This document shows, one piece after another, positions 24,091 to 31,951 of a DNA stretch of 42,559 nucleotides. Location: assembly GCA_027306585.1 (NCBI GenBank), contig DAHUZJ010000037.1, positions 1 through 42,559 on the forward strand, written 5' to 3'. The DNA comes from Acidimicrobiaceae bacterium. Its GTDB lineage: Bacteria; Actinomycetota; Acidimicrobiia; Acidimicrobiales; RAAP-2. A program made the translations under genes and the position numbers. Position 1 is the stretch's first letter. Each line of letters opens with the position of its first letter. Below the pieces are notes generated by a model. That model was not told the origin of the DNA. It did no database searches and saw nothing but the letters and a program-made list of their open reading frames with translations.

Positions 24091-25020
24091 GTGAGCACGC
24101 CCGCTACCTCCGGTCCAGTCCACGGACCGGCGCCCAGTCCGGCGCCCGGCGCCCCGGTCGGTTCGGCGCCCGGCGCCCCGGCCGGTTCGACGGCCGGTTC
24201 GACGGCCGGTTCGACGGAGGTCCCGACGACGCTGCCGGGCCGGCTGACCGGCGTCGGCGTCGGTCCCGGGGATCCCGGCTTGCTGACCCGCCGGGCCATG
24301 GAGGTGCTCGTCGCCGCCGACCGTGTCGTGGCCCCCGTGACCCCCGGCGCCACGCCGGGACGGGCCGAGGCGGTGGTGACGGACGCCCTACCGGGCTTGT
24401 CAGTGACCCGCCTGGTGTTCGACATGACCCCGGACTCGGACGAAGGACCCGCTGGCGGCGGGACCGGCGGGACCGGCGGGAGCACCGGCAACGAGGCCGG
24501 CCCCCGAGCGGCCTCGCACCTGGCCGCCGCCCGCCAGCTCGTCCCGTGGCTGGCGGCCGGGGAGCACGTGGCGTTCGTGACGCTGGGGGACCCCAACGTC
24601 TACAGCACCTTCCCGGCGCTCGTCGACGCCCTCGGCCGGCTCGGGGTGGAGGTGCCGGTGGCCACCGTCCCCGGGATCACGGCGTTCCAGGACCTGGCCG
24701 CTCGCAGTGGCACCGTGCTGCTCGACGGCACCCAGTCGCTGTCGCTGGTCACGGCCCTCGACGGGCCCCGCCACGTGGCGGACGCCCTGCGCGACCCCGA
24801 CCGCACCGTCGTCGTCTACAAGGGCGGGCGTCACGTGCCGGCCATCGCCGCCCTCCTCGCCGAGCACGGCCGCCTCGAAGGCGCGGTCCTCGGCGAGCTG
24901 CTGGGCCTCCCGGGCGAGCGCGTCGAGCCACTGGCCGGTGCCGCCGGCCGGGCCGCCTCCTACCTCGCCACGGTGATCGTCCCCCCGGCGCCGGCCACCT
25001 CGACGGGCGAGGAGCGATGA
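24091..25020 (+). CDS. cobI: precorrin-2 C20-methyltransferase
   Basis: SAM-dependent tetrapyrrole methylase of 309 aa, CobI/CbiL family, acting at C-20. The methylase core begins near residue 50 with LTGVGVGPGDPGLLTRRA, then HVAFVTLGDPNVYSTF, VATVPGITAFQDLAAR and VVVYKGGRHVPAI. The first 48 residues are an Ala/Pro/Gly/Ser/Thr-rich extension built from short repeats (PGAP, then three copies of GSTA), and a Gly/Thr-rich insert (GGGTGGTGGSTGNE) lies near residue 130. Starts at GTG 24091, apparently leaderless; a start nearer the core is possible but none has a better context. Its stop overlaps the cobM start (ATGA). First gene of the corrin-ring operon. Confidence 0.93.
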   Translation: MSTPATSGPVHGPAPSPAPGAPVGSAPGAPAGSTAGSTAGSTEVPTTLPGRLTGVGVGPGDPGLLTRRAMEVLVAADRVVAPVTPGATPGRAEAVVTDALPGLSVTRLVFDMTPDSDEGPAGGGTGGTGGSTGNEAGPRAASHLAAARQLVPWLAAGEHVAFVTLGDPNVYSTFPALVDALGRLGVEVPVATVPGITAFQDLAARSGTVLLDGTQSLSLVTALDGPRHVADALRDPDRTVVVYKGGRHVPAIAALLAEHGRLEGAVLGELLGLPGERVEPLAGAAGRAASYLATVIVPPAPATSTGEER

Positions 25021-25838
25021 GCGGGGGGCTCATCTCCTTCGTCGGAGCGGGCCCCGGGGCGGCGGACCTCGTGACCCTGCGCGGGGCGCGGCGGCTGGGC
25101 GAGGCCGACGTGGTCGTCTGGGCCTCGTCGCTCGTCCCCGAGGCGCTGCTCGAGCACGCCCGGGCCGACGCCGCCGTCTTCGACTCGGCCGTCATGACGC
25201 TCGAGGACGTCCTCGCCGTCTACGAGGCCAACCCGGACGCGGCCGTCGTCCGCCTGCATTCGGGGGACCCGTCGCTCTACGGCGCCCTGCAAGAGCAGCT
25301 GGACTGGTGCGCCGCCCGAGCCCGTCCCTACGAGATCGTGCCCGGCGTGTCGTCGCTCGGTGCCGCCGCCGCCGCCGTGGGCCGGGAGCTCACCCTCCCC
25401 CAGGTGGCCCAGAGCGTGGTGGTCACCCGCCTGGCCAGCCGCACCGAGCGGTCGATGCCCGAGCACGAGACGCTGGGGGCGTTCGCCGCCACCGGTTGCA
25501 CCCTGGCCGTGTTCCTCTCCGCCGCCCGGCCCGACGCCCTCCAGGCCGAGCTGCTCGCACCGCCCAGTCGCTTCACCCCGGCGACGCCCGCGGCGGTCGT
25601 CGTGCGGGCCACGTGGCCCGACGAGCAGGTCGTCACCACGACCGTCGGCCGTCTCGCCGACGACCTGCGGGCGACGGGGGCCACGACCACGGCGTTGGTG
25701 CTCGTCGGCCCCGCCTTGGCCGGCGCCGCGCCCCGCAGCCACCTGTACTCGCCGGCGTTCGCCCACGCCCACCGCCGCAGGTCGCTGCCCGGGTCGACGA
25801 CCGGGCGCCCGGCTCGCCGGAGCGCGGAGCGTGACTGA
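25017..25838 (+). CDS. cobM: precorrin-4/cobalt-precorrin-4 C11-methyltransferase
   Basis: SAM-dependent methylase of 273 aa, CobM/CbiF family. MSGGLISFVGAGPGAADLVT is the canonical N-terminus, followed by VVWASSLVPEALLE, VVRLHSGDPSLYGALQEQ, YEIVPGVSSLGAAAAAVGRE and the CbiF-specific LTLPQVAQSVVVTR. It starts with ATGA overlap on cobI, and its end overlaps the cbiD frame by 8 bases. Acts after ring contraction, methylating C-11. Confidence 0.95.
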   Translation: MSGGLISFVGAGPGAADLVTLRGARRLGEADVVVWASSLVPEALLEHARADAAVFDSAVMTLEDVLAVYEANPDAAVVRLHSGDPSLYGALQEQLDWCAARARPYEIVPGVSSLGAAAAAVGRELTLPQVAQSVVVTRLASRTERSMPEHETLGAFAATGCTLAVFLSAARPDALQAELLAPPSRFTPATPAAVVVRATWPDEQVVTTTVGRLADDLRATGATTTALVLVGPALAGAAPRSHLYSPAFAHAHRRRSLPGSTTGRPARRSAERD

Positions 25839-26985
25839 GCGCGTCCCGCTCACCCGGGAACCGTCGATGAGCGAGGAGGTGGCGGTGCGGCGCAAAGGGC
25901 TGCGCACGGGCTTCACCACCGGCACCTGCGCTTCGGCCGCCGCCAAGGCCGCCGCCCTCGGGCTCGTCACGGGGGCCGTGCCGGCCACCGTCGAGGTGGG
26001 GCTCCCGGGTGGCAAGCGGGTCAGCTTCCCCGTCGAGGGAGCCGGCCGAGCCCCGGTCGACGGCGCGGTGGCGGTGGTGGTGAAGGACGCCGGGGACGAC
26101 CCCGACTGCACCGACGGTGCGCACCTCACCGCCGACGTCCGCTGGCTCGAGGCCGGCCCCACGGAGCTGGCCGCGGGCCCTGGCGTCGGCACGGTCACGC
26201 TGCCCGGTCTGGGCCTGCCCGTCGGGGCCCCGGCCATCAACCCCGTGCCTCGCCGCATGATCCTGGCCGCCCTCGGGGAGGTGCCTGGCGTCGCCGGCGA
26301 CGGAGCTGCCGCCGGCCCCGGCGACCGACCGGTCCACGTGACCTTCTCTGTTCCCGGGGGCGAGGCCATGGCCGAGAAGACGACCAACGCCCGGCTGGGC
26401 ATCGTCGGCGGCATCTCGATCCTCGGTACCACCGGGATCGTCCGTCCGTTCTCGACCGCGGCCTACCGGGCCAGCGTGGTCCAGCAGATCGACGTGGCCG
26501 CGGCCCAGGGGGCGACGTCCATGGTGCTGTGCACGGGGAGCCGTTCCGAACGGGCGGCCTTCGACCTCTTTCCCGGGATCGCACCGGTGCAGGTGGTGGA
26601 GGTCGGCGACTTCACCGGGATCGCCCTGCGGCACAGTGCCGCCAACGACATCCGGGAGGTCACGATCGTCGCCATGGCCGGGAAGATCGCCAAGCTGGCA
26701 GCCGGGGTGATGATGACGCACTTCCACCGCTCCAAGGTGGACACGGCGCTGCTGGCCGGCGCGGCGCGCGAGGCTGGGGCGCCGGCGGCGGTCGTGGAGG
26801 CGGCGACCGAGACGGCGACGGCCCGCCATTTCTTCGAGGCGTGCCGGGCGGCTGGGGTGGTGGCGCCGCTCGAGCTGCTGTGCCGCCGGGCGGCAGCTGC
26901 CTGCCGGCACTGGGCCGGGGAGGCCGTGATGGTCGACGTGGTGATGGTCGACTTCGAGGGGGAGGAAGTGGTGGCCCGTGGCTGA
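25831..26985 (+). CDS. cbiD: cobalt-precorrin-5B C1-methyltransferase CbiD
   Basis: 384 aa, CbiD family, which methylates C-1 in the cobalt-early (anaerobic-type) corrin pathway. The N-terminal signature GLRTGFTTGTCASAAAKAA is diagnostic, followed by GVGTVTLPGLGLPVGAPAIN, GIVGGISILGTTGIVRPFS, and late EVTIVAMAGKIAKLAAGVM. GTG 25831 overlaps the cobM stop by 8 bases (GTGACTGA); ATG 25867 (MSEEVAVRRKG) is an alternative start closer to the family's usual N-terminus. CbiD is a marker of the pathway in which cobalt is inserted first. Confidence 0.95.
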   Translation: MTERVPLTREPSMSEEVAVRRKGLRTGFTTGTCASAAAKAAALGLVTGAVPATVEVGLPGGKRVSFPVEGAGRAPVDGAVAVVVKDAGDDPDCTDGAHLTADVRWLEAGPTELAAGPGVGTVTLPGLGLPVGAPAINPVPRRMILAALGEVPGVAGDGAAAGPGDRPVHVTFSVPGGEAMAEKTTNARLGIVGGISILGTTGIVRPFSTAAYRASVVQQIDVAAAQGATSMVLCTGSRSERAAFDLFPGIAPVQVVEVGDFTGIALRHSAANDIREVTIVAMAGKIAKLAAGVMMTHFHRSKVDTALLAGAAREAGAPAAVVEAATETATARHFFEACRAAGVVAPLELLCRRAAAACRHWAGEAVMVDVVMVDFEGEEVVARG

Positions 26986-28390
26986 CCAGCCGCCGGTGAC
27001 GGTGATCGGCCTGGCCGACGAGCGCTTGGACGTCTTGTCGCCCGAAGCGCAGGCGGCGCTGGCCATTGCCGACGTCGTGGTGGGCGGGCGTCGCCAGCTG
27101 GCGTGCTGGCGCGCGTGGCGAGACGGTGCGACCGAGACGGGGCGCGGAGCCCACGTGCGGCGCGAGTGGACGACGGCCGGCTCTGTCGGGTCGGCCGGGT
27201 CTGCCGGCTCTGTCGGGTCGGCCGGGTCTGCCGGCTCGGCCGGGTCGTCAGGTTCGGCAGGTTCGGCAGGTTCGGCAGGTTCGGCCGGGTCGTCGCCCGA
27301 GGCGGGCCTGCCCGAGATGCTCGAGGTGGGCGCCGACGTCGACGAGGTGGTGCGCGCCGTCCGGCGACGCGCCATCGAGGGTTCGCAGCGGGTGTGCGTC
27401 CTCGCCTCCGGAGACCCCGGCTTCTTCGGCATCGTGCGGTCGCTCCTGCGCATGGTCGACCGCACGTCGCTCCACGTCCTGCCCGCCCCCTCGTCCGTCT
27501 CCCTGGCGTTCGCCCGCCTCGGGCTCCCGTGGGACGACGCCGTCGTCGTCTCGGCCCACGGGCGCCCGCTGGCCGACGCCGTCACCCTGGCCCGCACGGC
27601 CCACAAGGCGGCCGTGCTGACCTCTCCGGACACGCCGCCCGAGGCGCTCGGCACTGCCCTCGTCGAGGCTGGCGCGGCCATGGACCTGGTTGCCGTCTGC
27701 AGCCACCTCGGCACGGCCGACGAGACGGTGACGGAGCTCTCCCTCGCCGAGCTCGCGGCCGGGCGCTTCGACCCGTTGTCGGTCGTGGTCCTCGTGGGAC
27801 CGGGTGGGTTGCCCCTCCTCGGGTGGACGCCGGGCGGGGGCAAGGTACTGGCATGGGGACTCGACGAGACGGCCTTCTCCCACCGTGCGGGGATGATCAC
27901 CAAGTCGGAGGTGCGCGCCGTCGTCCTCGGCAAGCTGGCCTTGCCAGACGCCGGCGTCGTGTGGGACGTGGGCGCCGGGAGCGGCAGCGTCGCCATCGAG
28001 TGTGCCCTGCTCCGCCCCGGCCTGACCGTCCTGGCGGTAGAGGAGCAGGGTGCGACAGCCGGGCGCATCTCCGCCAACGCCTCGGCCCTCGGGGCGGCGG
28101 TGCACGTCGTGACCGGCCGGGCGCCCGACGCCCTGGCGACGCTGCCGGCACCCGACCGGGTGTTCGTGGGCGGCGGGGGTCTCGGCGTGCTCGGTGCCGT
28201 GGTCCGGCGGCTCCGTCCAGATGGCCGCGTCGTGGCCACCTACTCCGCCCTGGACCGAGCCGCCGCCGCCGCCGACCTCCTCGGCCACGTGACCCAGGTC
28301 TCGGTCAGCCGCGGCGAGCGGCTGCCGGACGGCGGCTGGCGCCTGGACGGCCAGAACCCCGTGTTCGTGGCGTGGGGGCCGGCAGCGTGA
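26978..28390 (+). CDS. cbiET: precorrin-6Y C5,15-methyltransferase, decarboxylating (CbiE-CbiT fusion)
   Basis: 470-residue fusion equivalent to CobL. Residues 1 to about 285 are the CbiE methylase (TVIGLADERLDVLSPEAQAA, VVVGGRRQLA, VCVLASGDPGFFGI, LPAPSSVSLAFARLGLPWDD). From about 290 the CbiT methylase/decarboxylase follows (LDETAFSHRAGMITKSEVRA, SAM site VVWDVGAGSGSVAIE, FVGGGGLGVLGAVV). GTG 26978 overlaps the cbiD stop by 8 bases (GTGGCTGA). Residues 67-106 are a Gly-Ser-Ala/Val repeat inserted in CbiE where other members have a short loop. The stop overlaps the cbiGH start (GTGA). Confidence 0.95.
   Translation: MADQPPVTVIGLADERLDVLSPEAQAALAIADVVVGGRRQLACWRAWRDGATETGRGAHVRREWTTAGSVGSAGSAGSVGSAGSAGSAGSSGSAGSAGSAGSAGSSPEAGLPEMLEVGADVDEVVRAVRRRAIEGSQRVCVLASGDPGFFGIVRSLLRMVDRTSLHVLPAPSSVSLAFARLGLPWDDAVVVSAHGRPLADAVTLARTAHKAAVLTSPDTPPEALGTALVEAGAAMDLVAVCSHLGTADETVTELSLAELAAGRFDPLSVVVLVGPGGLPLLGWTPGGGKVLAWGLDETAFSHRAGMITKSEVRAVVLGKLALPDAGVVWDVGAGSGSVAIECALLRPGLTVLAVEEQGATAGRISANASALGAAVHVVTGRAPDALATLPAPDRVFVGGGGLGVLGAVVRRLRPDGRVVATYSALDRAAAAADLLGHVTQVSVSRGERLPDGGWRLDGQNPVFVAWGPAA
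27176..27295 (+). repeat. in-frame Gly-Ser-Ala codon repeat within cbiET
   Basis: About 120 bases built from 9-base units (GGTTCGGCA-like and GGGTCGGCC-like) encode roughly thirteen G-S-A/V/S triplets. Two sub-arrays differ in third-base usage, suggesting at least two rounds of expansion. Frame is kept. Confidence 0.9.
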
Positions 28391-30168
28391 CGGAGGCCGC
28401 CGGGCGCGGGGCGGGCAACGTGGACGGGACGGGCGAGATCCTGTGCCTCTCGGTGACCGAGCCCGGGCGGGCCGTGGCCCGACGGCTCCCCTACCGCCAT
28501 CTCCACGGCGACCCGGGCGGGAACCTGCGCCACCTTTGGGACGACGCGGCCGGCTTCGTCGTCGTGCTGGCTGTGGGCGCCACCGTCCGCCTCGTGGCGC
28601 CGTTGCTCGGGGACAAGGCGACCGACCCCGCCGTCGTCTGCGTCGACGACGCCGGCCGCTACGCGGTGCCCGTCTGCGGGGGGCACGCCGCGGGCGCCAA
28701 CGACCTCGCCCGGCGCGTGGCCGGCCTCCTCGGCGCCGAGCCGGTGCTCACCACCGCCACGGACCGCCTCGGCCTGCCGGCCCTCGACCGCCTGCCCGGG
28801 TACGTCGCCGAAGGGGACGTCGCGGCCGCAACGGCGGCGCTCCTCGCCGGCCGCTCCGTGACGATCCGCTCGGACACCGGGTGGCCCCTCCCGGCCGCGC
28901 TCGAGAGCCTCGCCGCCGACACCGGGCCCGCTGCCGCCGCCCTCGTGGCCGTGTCGGACGGCGCCCGCGCTTCCGGCGGCCTCGCCGCAGGTACCACCGG
29001 GGCCGCCGACCGCGACGGTGCGGCGGCGCTCCCCACCGTGCTGCTGCGCCCCCGCTCCCTCGTGGTGGGCGTCGGCTCCTCCACCGACGCCACGCCCGAG
29101 GACGCTGCTGCCGCCGTCGCCGGTGCCCTCGCGGCCGGCGGCCTCAGCCCCCGCGCCGTGGAGCGGGTGGCCACCGTGGACCGTCGGACGGCGCACCCGG
29201 CCATCCGTGCCGTCGCCCGCTCCGCCGGCGTTCCCGTGGTCGCGTTCTCACCGGCCGCACTCGACGCGGTCGCCGTCCCCACCCCGAGCCCTACCGTGCG
29301 GGCCGCCGTCGGGACCGGTTCGGTCGCCGAGGCGGCCGCCCTCCTCGCCGCCGGGCCGGGGGCCGAGCTGGTGGTGCCCAAGCAGGTGACGCCGAGGGTC
29401 ACCGTGGCGGTCGCTCGCCGCGCCCGGCCCGCCGGGCGGGTCTCGGTCGTGGGGCTCGGCCCGGGAGGCCCCGCCGACCGGACGGCGGCGGCCGAGCGAG
29501 CCGTCCGCCGGGCCGAGGTCGTCGTGGGGTTCTCGGGCTACGTGGCCCAGTGCGCCGACCTCCTCGACCCGTCCCAGGTCGTGCACGAGTACCCGCTCGG
29601 CGCCGAGCTCGAACGCGCCCGGCACGCCCTGGCCGACGCCGCCGCCGGGCGGCACGTGGTGGTCGTGTGCTCGGGCGACGCCGGGGTCTTCGCCATGGCC
29701 TCGCCGCTCCTCGAGGAGGCCGGCGCCCCAGCCTTCGCCGGCGTCGACGTCGAGGTCGTGCCCGGCGTCACCGCCGCCCTGGCCGCGGCGGCCCTGCTCG
29801 GCGCGCCCCTCGGCCACGACCACGCCGCCATCAGCCTGTCGGACCTGCACACGCCCTGGGAGCGCATCGCGGCACGGGTCGAGGCGGCGGCCGCGGCCGA
29901 CCTCGTGGTGGCGCTCTACAACCCTCGTTCGAAGCGGCGCACCTGGCAGCTCGACAAGGCCCTGGCCCTGCTCGCCGGCCACCGGCCGCCGTCCACCCCT
30001 GTCGGCCTGGTGACCGATGCCGGCCGCCCGGGCCAGCGTGTGGCCGTCACCACGCTGGCGGACGTCCCCGTCGACGAGGTCACCATGACGACGTGCGTCA
30101 TCGTGGGGGCCTCGACCACGCGGCTCGTGGCGGGTCGGATGGTCACGCCCCGGGGGTACGACCGTTGA
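28387..30168 (+). CDS. cbiGH: CbiG - CobJ/CbiH fusion (ring-contraction enzymes)
   Basis: 593-residue fusion. The N-terminal CbiG half (about 15-345) opens the delta-lactone of cobalt-precorrin-5A; visible are RHLWDDAAGFVVVLAVGATV, VVCVDDAGRYAVPVCGGHA, GANDLARRVAGLLGAEPVLT and VVGVGSSTDATPEDAA. From about 350 the CobJ/CbiH C17-methyltransferase follows: RVSVVGLGPGGPADRTAAAE, VVGFSGYVAQCADLL, HVVVVCSGDAGVFAMASPLL, VEVVPGVTAALAAAALLGAP, then ALYNPRSKRRTWQLDKAL. Starts at GTG 28387 in GTGA overlap. CbiG belongs to the cobalt-early route. The fusion would place two consecutive steps on one chain. Confidence 0.95.
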   Translation: MTEAAGRGAGNVDGTGEILCLSVTEPGRAVARRLPYRHLHGDPGGNLRHLWDDAAGFVVVLAVGATVRLVAPLLGDKATDPAVVCVDDAGRYAVPVCGGHAAGANDLARRVAGLLGAEPVLTTATDRLGLPALDRLPGYVAEGDVAAATAALLAGRSVTIRSDTGWPLPAALESLAADTGPAAAALVAVSDGARASGGLAAGTTGAADRDGAAALPTVLLRPRSLVVGVGSSTDATPEDAAAAVAGALAAGGLSPRAVERVATVDRRTAHPAIRAVARSAGVPVVAFSPAALDAVAVPTPSPTVRAAVGTGSVAEAAALLAAGPGAELVVPKQVTPRVTVAVARRARPAGRVSVVGLGPGGPADRTAAAERAVRRAEVVVGFSGYVAQCADLLDPSQVVHEYPLGAELERARHALADAAAGRHVVVVCSGDAGVFAMASPLLEEAGAPAFAGVDVEVVPGVTAALAAAALLGAPLGHDHAAISLSDLHTPWERIAARVEAAAAADLVVALYNPRSKRRTWQLDKALALLAGHRPPSTPVGLVTDAGRPGQRVAVTTLADVPVDEVTMTTCVIVGASTTRLVAGRMVTPRGYDR

Positions 30169-30170
30169 CC

Positions 30171-30365
30171 GTGACCGTGGACGCCCGCTGCACGGCGTGT
30201 GGGGCCTGCCTCGCCACCTGCCCGACGGGCGCCCTCCTGCCGGCGCCGCGCCGGCCCCTTGTCGTCGAGGCTCGGTGCACGGCGTGCCTCGAGTGCGTCG
30301 AGATCTGCCCGCGGGGCGCCATCACGCCCGTGCTCGTCGTCGCCGCCGCGGAGGCGGCGAGATGA
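30171..30365 (+). CDS. small 2x[4Fe-4S] ferredoxin in cobalamin operon
   Basis: 64 residues with two complete CxxCxxCxxxCP motifs: CTACGACLATCP and CTACLECVEICP. A soluble electron carrier. GTG 30171 is used; TTG 30165 would overlap the cbiGH stop as TTGA and is equally reasonable. It ends in ATGA overlap with cbiCX, so it is translated as part of the corrin operon. It may supply electrons for a reductive step in corrin synthesis or for Co(II) reduction before adenosylation; that role is inferred from position only. Confidence 0.92.
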   Translation: MTVDARCTACGACLATCPTGALLPAPRRPLVVEARCTACLECVEICPRGAITPVLVVAAAEAAR

Positions 30366-31951
30366 CCGATCCCCTCCACCCCGGCGATCGCGTCCACCCC
30401 ATCGAGGCCGAGAGCTACCGCATCCTCGCCGAACGTGTGGACCTCTCGGGCTGGGCGCCGGGACCGGCGGCGGTGGCGGCTCGCGTCGTGCACGCCACCG
30501 CCGACCCGTCGCTCCTCGCCAACCTGGTCGTGGACGAGCAGGCGGTGGTGGCCGGGGTGGCGGCGCTGGCCGCCGGTGCACCTGTCGTCTGCGACGTCGA
30601 GATGGTCCGGGCGGGCATCGCCTCCTCCGCCGATGCCGTCTGCGCCCTGGGCCAGGCCACCGAGGCCGCCGAGGGCGCCGAGGCCACCGATGCCGCCGAG
30701 CACCCGAGCCGGACGGCGGCGGGGATGGCGGCGGCCCTCGACCGGCACCCCGTGGGCGCGGTCGTCGTGGTGGGGTGCGCGCCGACGGCCCTCGCCGAGG
30801 TGTGCCGGCGGCTGGACGACGGCTCGATCCGCCCGGCGCTCGTCGTCGGCGTGCCCGTCGGCTACGTCGGCGCCGCCGAGGCGAAGGAGGCGTTGGTGGC
30901 CGCCGCGGCCCGCGCCGGCGTGCCGGCCGTGACGTTGCGCGGGGAGCGCGGCGGGGCGGCGGTGGCCGCCGCGGTCGTCAACGCGCTCGGCCGGTTGGCC
31001 GGCCCGAGCGGCGGCCGTGCCCGGCGCGAGACCGGGTCGGCGACCGGGCCCGCCTGCCTCCTGATCGGCCATGGCACCCGTTCCGCCCCTGGCGTGGCCG
31101 AACTGCGCGGCTTCGTGGCCGGGATGGCGGCCGCCCGCCCGGAGGTCGACACCGCCGCCGGCTACATCGAATTCGTCGAACCCGGCCTGGACGAGGCGAT
31201 CGACGGGCTCGTCGCCGGTGGCGCAGGCCACGTCGTGGGCCTCCCGCTGGTGCTCCTCGGGGCCGGCCACCTCAAGGACGACGGTCCGGCCGCCTTCACC
31301 CGGGCCCGCGCCCGCCATCCCGGGGTGCGGTTCTCCTACGCCCGGGACCTCGGCGTCCACCCCGACGTCCTCGCCGTGGTGACCGAGCGGGCGGTGGCGG
31401 CCGCGGCACGCCTCCCGGGAGGGGAGGCGGACGCCGTCGTCGTGGTGGGACGGGGGTCCTCCGACCCCGACGCCAACGCCGACCTGGCGAAGGCGGCGAG
31501 GCTGCTGGCCGACGGACGGCACCTCGGCGCACCGATCCCCGGCGGCCCGGCAGCGGCGCCGGCGCTCGGGACGGTGGTGCCCGCCTTCGTCTCGCTGGCC
31601 CGGCCCGACGTGACGACCGCCCTCGAGCGCGCCGTTCGCCTCGGTGCCCGCCGCATCGCAGTGGTCCCCTACTTCCTCTTCACGGGGCGGCTCGTGGACC
31701 GCATCGAGGACGAGGTCGCCGGCTGGGCCGCCACCCACCCCGACCACGCCGTCGTCACGGGTGCCCACATGGGTGCGGACCGCCGCCTGGTGTCGCTGGC
31801 GTGGCACCGCTACGACGAGGCCGCCGGCGGCCCCGTCCACATGAACTGCGACGGCTGCCTGTACCGCGCGCCCCTGCCCGGCTACGAGCACCGCGTGGCC
31901 GCCCCCCCGTTCGGCGGCCCACCGTCGACCATGGCGGCCGGCAGTGGCTGA
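30362..31951 (+). CDS. cbiCX: CbiC (precorrin-8X methylmutase) - CbiX (sirohydrochlorin cobaltochelatase) fusion
   Basis: 529-residue fusion. Residues 1-220 are CbiC/CobH, which moves the C-11 methyl to C-12: HPIEAESYRILAERVDLSGW, ARVVHATADPSLLANLV, CDVEMVRAGI, and GVPVGYVGAAEAKEAL. From about 230 a CbiX-type class II chelatase follows, with metal-site histidines in LLIGHGTRSAPGVAEL and LGAGHLKDDGP, a second half repeat starting VVVVGRGSSDPDANAD, and the terminal HMNCDGCLYRAPLPGYE. ATGA overlap with the ferredoxin. Its stop overlaps the CoA-transferase start by 8 bases. CbiX needs no ATP partner, unlike CobN. Confidence 0.94.
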   Translation: MTDPLHPGDRVHPIEAESYRILAERVDLSGWAPGPAAVAARVVHATADPSLLANLVVDEQAVVAGVAALAAGAPVVCDVEMVRAGIASSADAVCALGQATEAAEGAEATDAAEHPSRTAAGMAAALDRHPVGAVVVVGCAPTALAEVCRRLDDGSIRPALVVGVPVGYVGAAEAKEALVAAAARAGVPAVTLRGERGGAAVAAAVVNALGRLAGPSGGRARRETGSATGPACLLIGHGTRSAPGVAELRGFVAGMAAARPEVDTAAGYIEFVEPGLDEAIDGLVAGGAGHVVGLPLVLLGAGHLKDDGPAAFTRARARHPGVRFSYARDLGVHPDVLAVVTERAVAAAARLPGGEADAVVVVGRGSSDPDANADLAKAARLLADGRHLGAPIPGGPAAAPALGTVVPAFVSLARPDVTTALERAVRLGARRIAVVPYFLFTGRLVDRIEDEVAGWAATHPDHAVVTGAHMGADRRLVSLAWHRYDEAAGGPVHMNCDGCLYRAPLPGYEHRVAAPPFGGPPSTMAAGSG

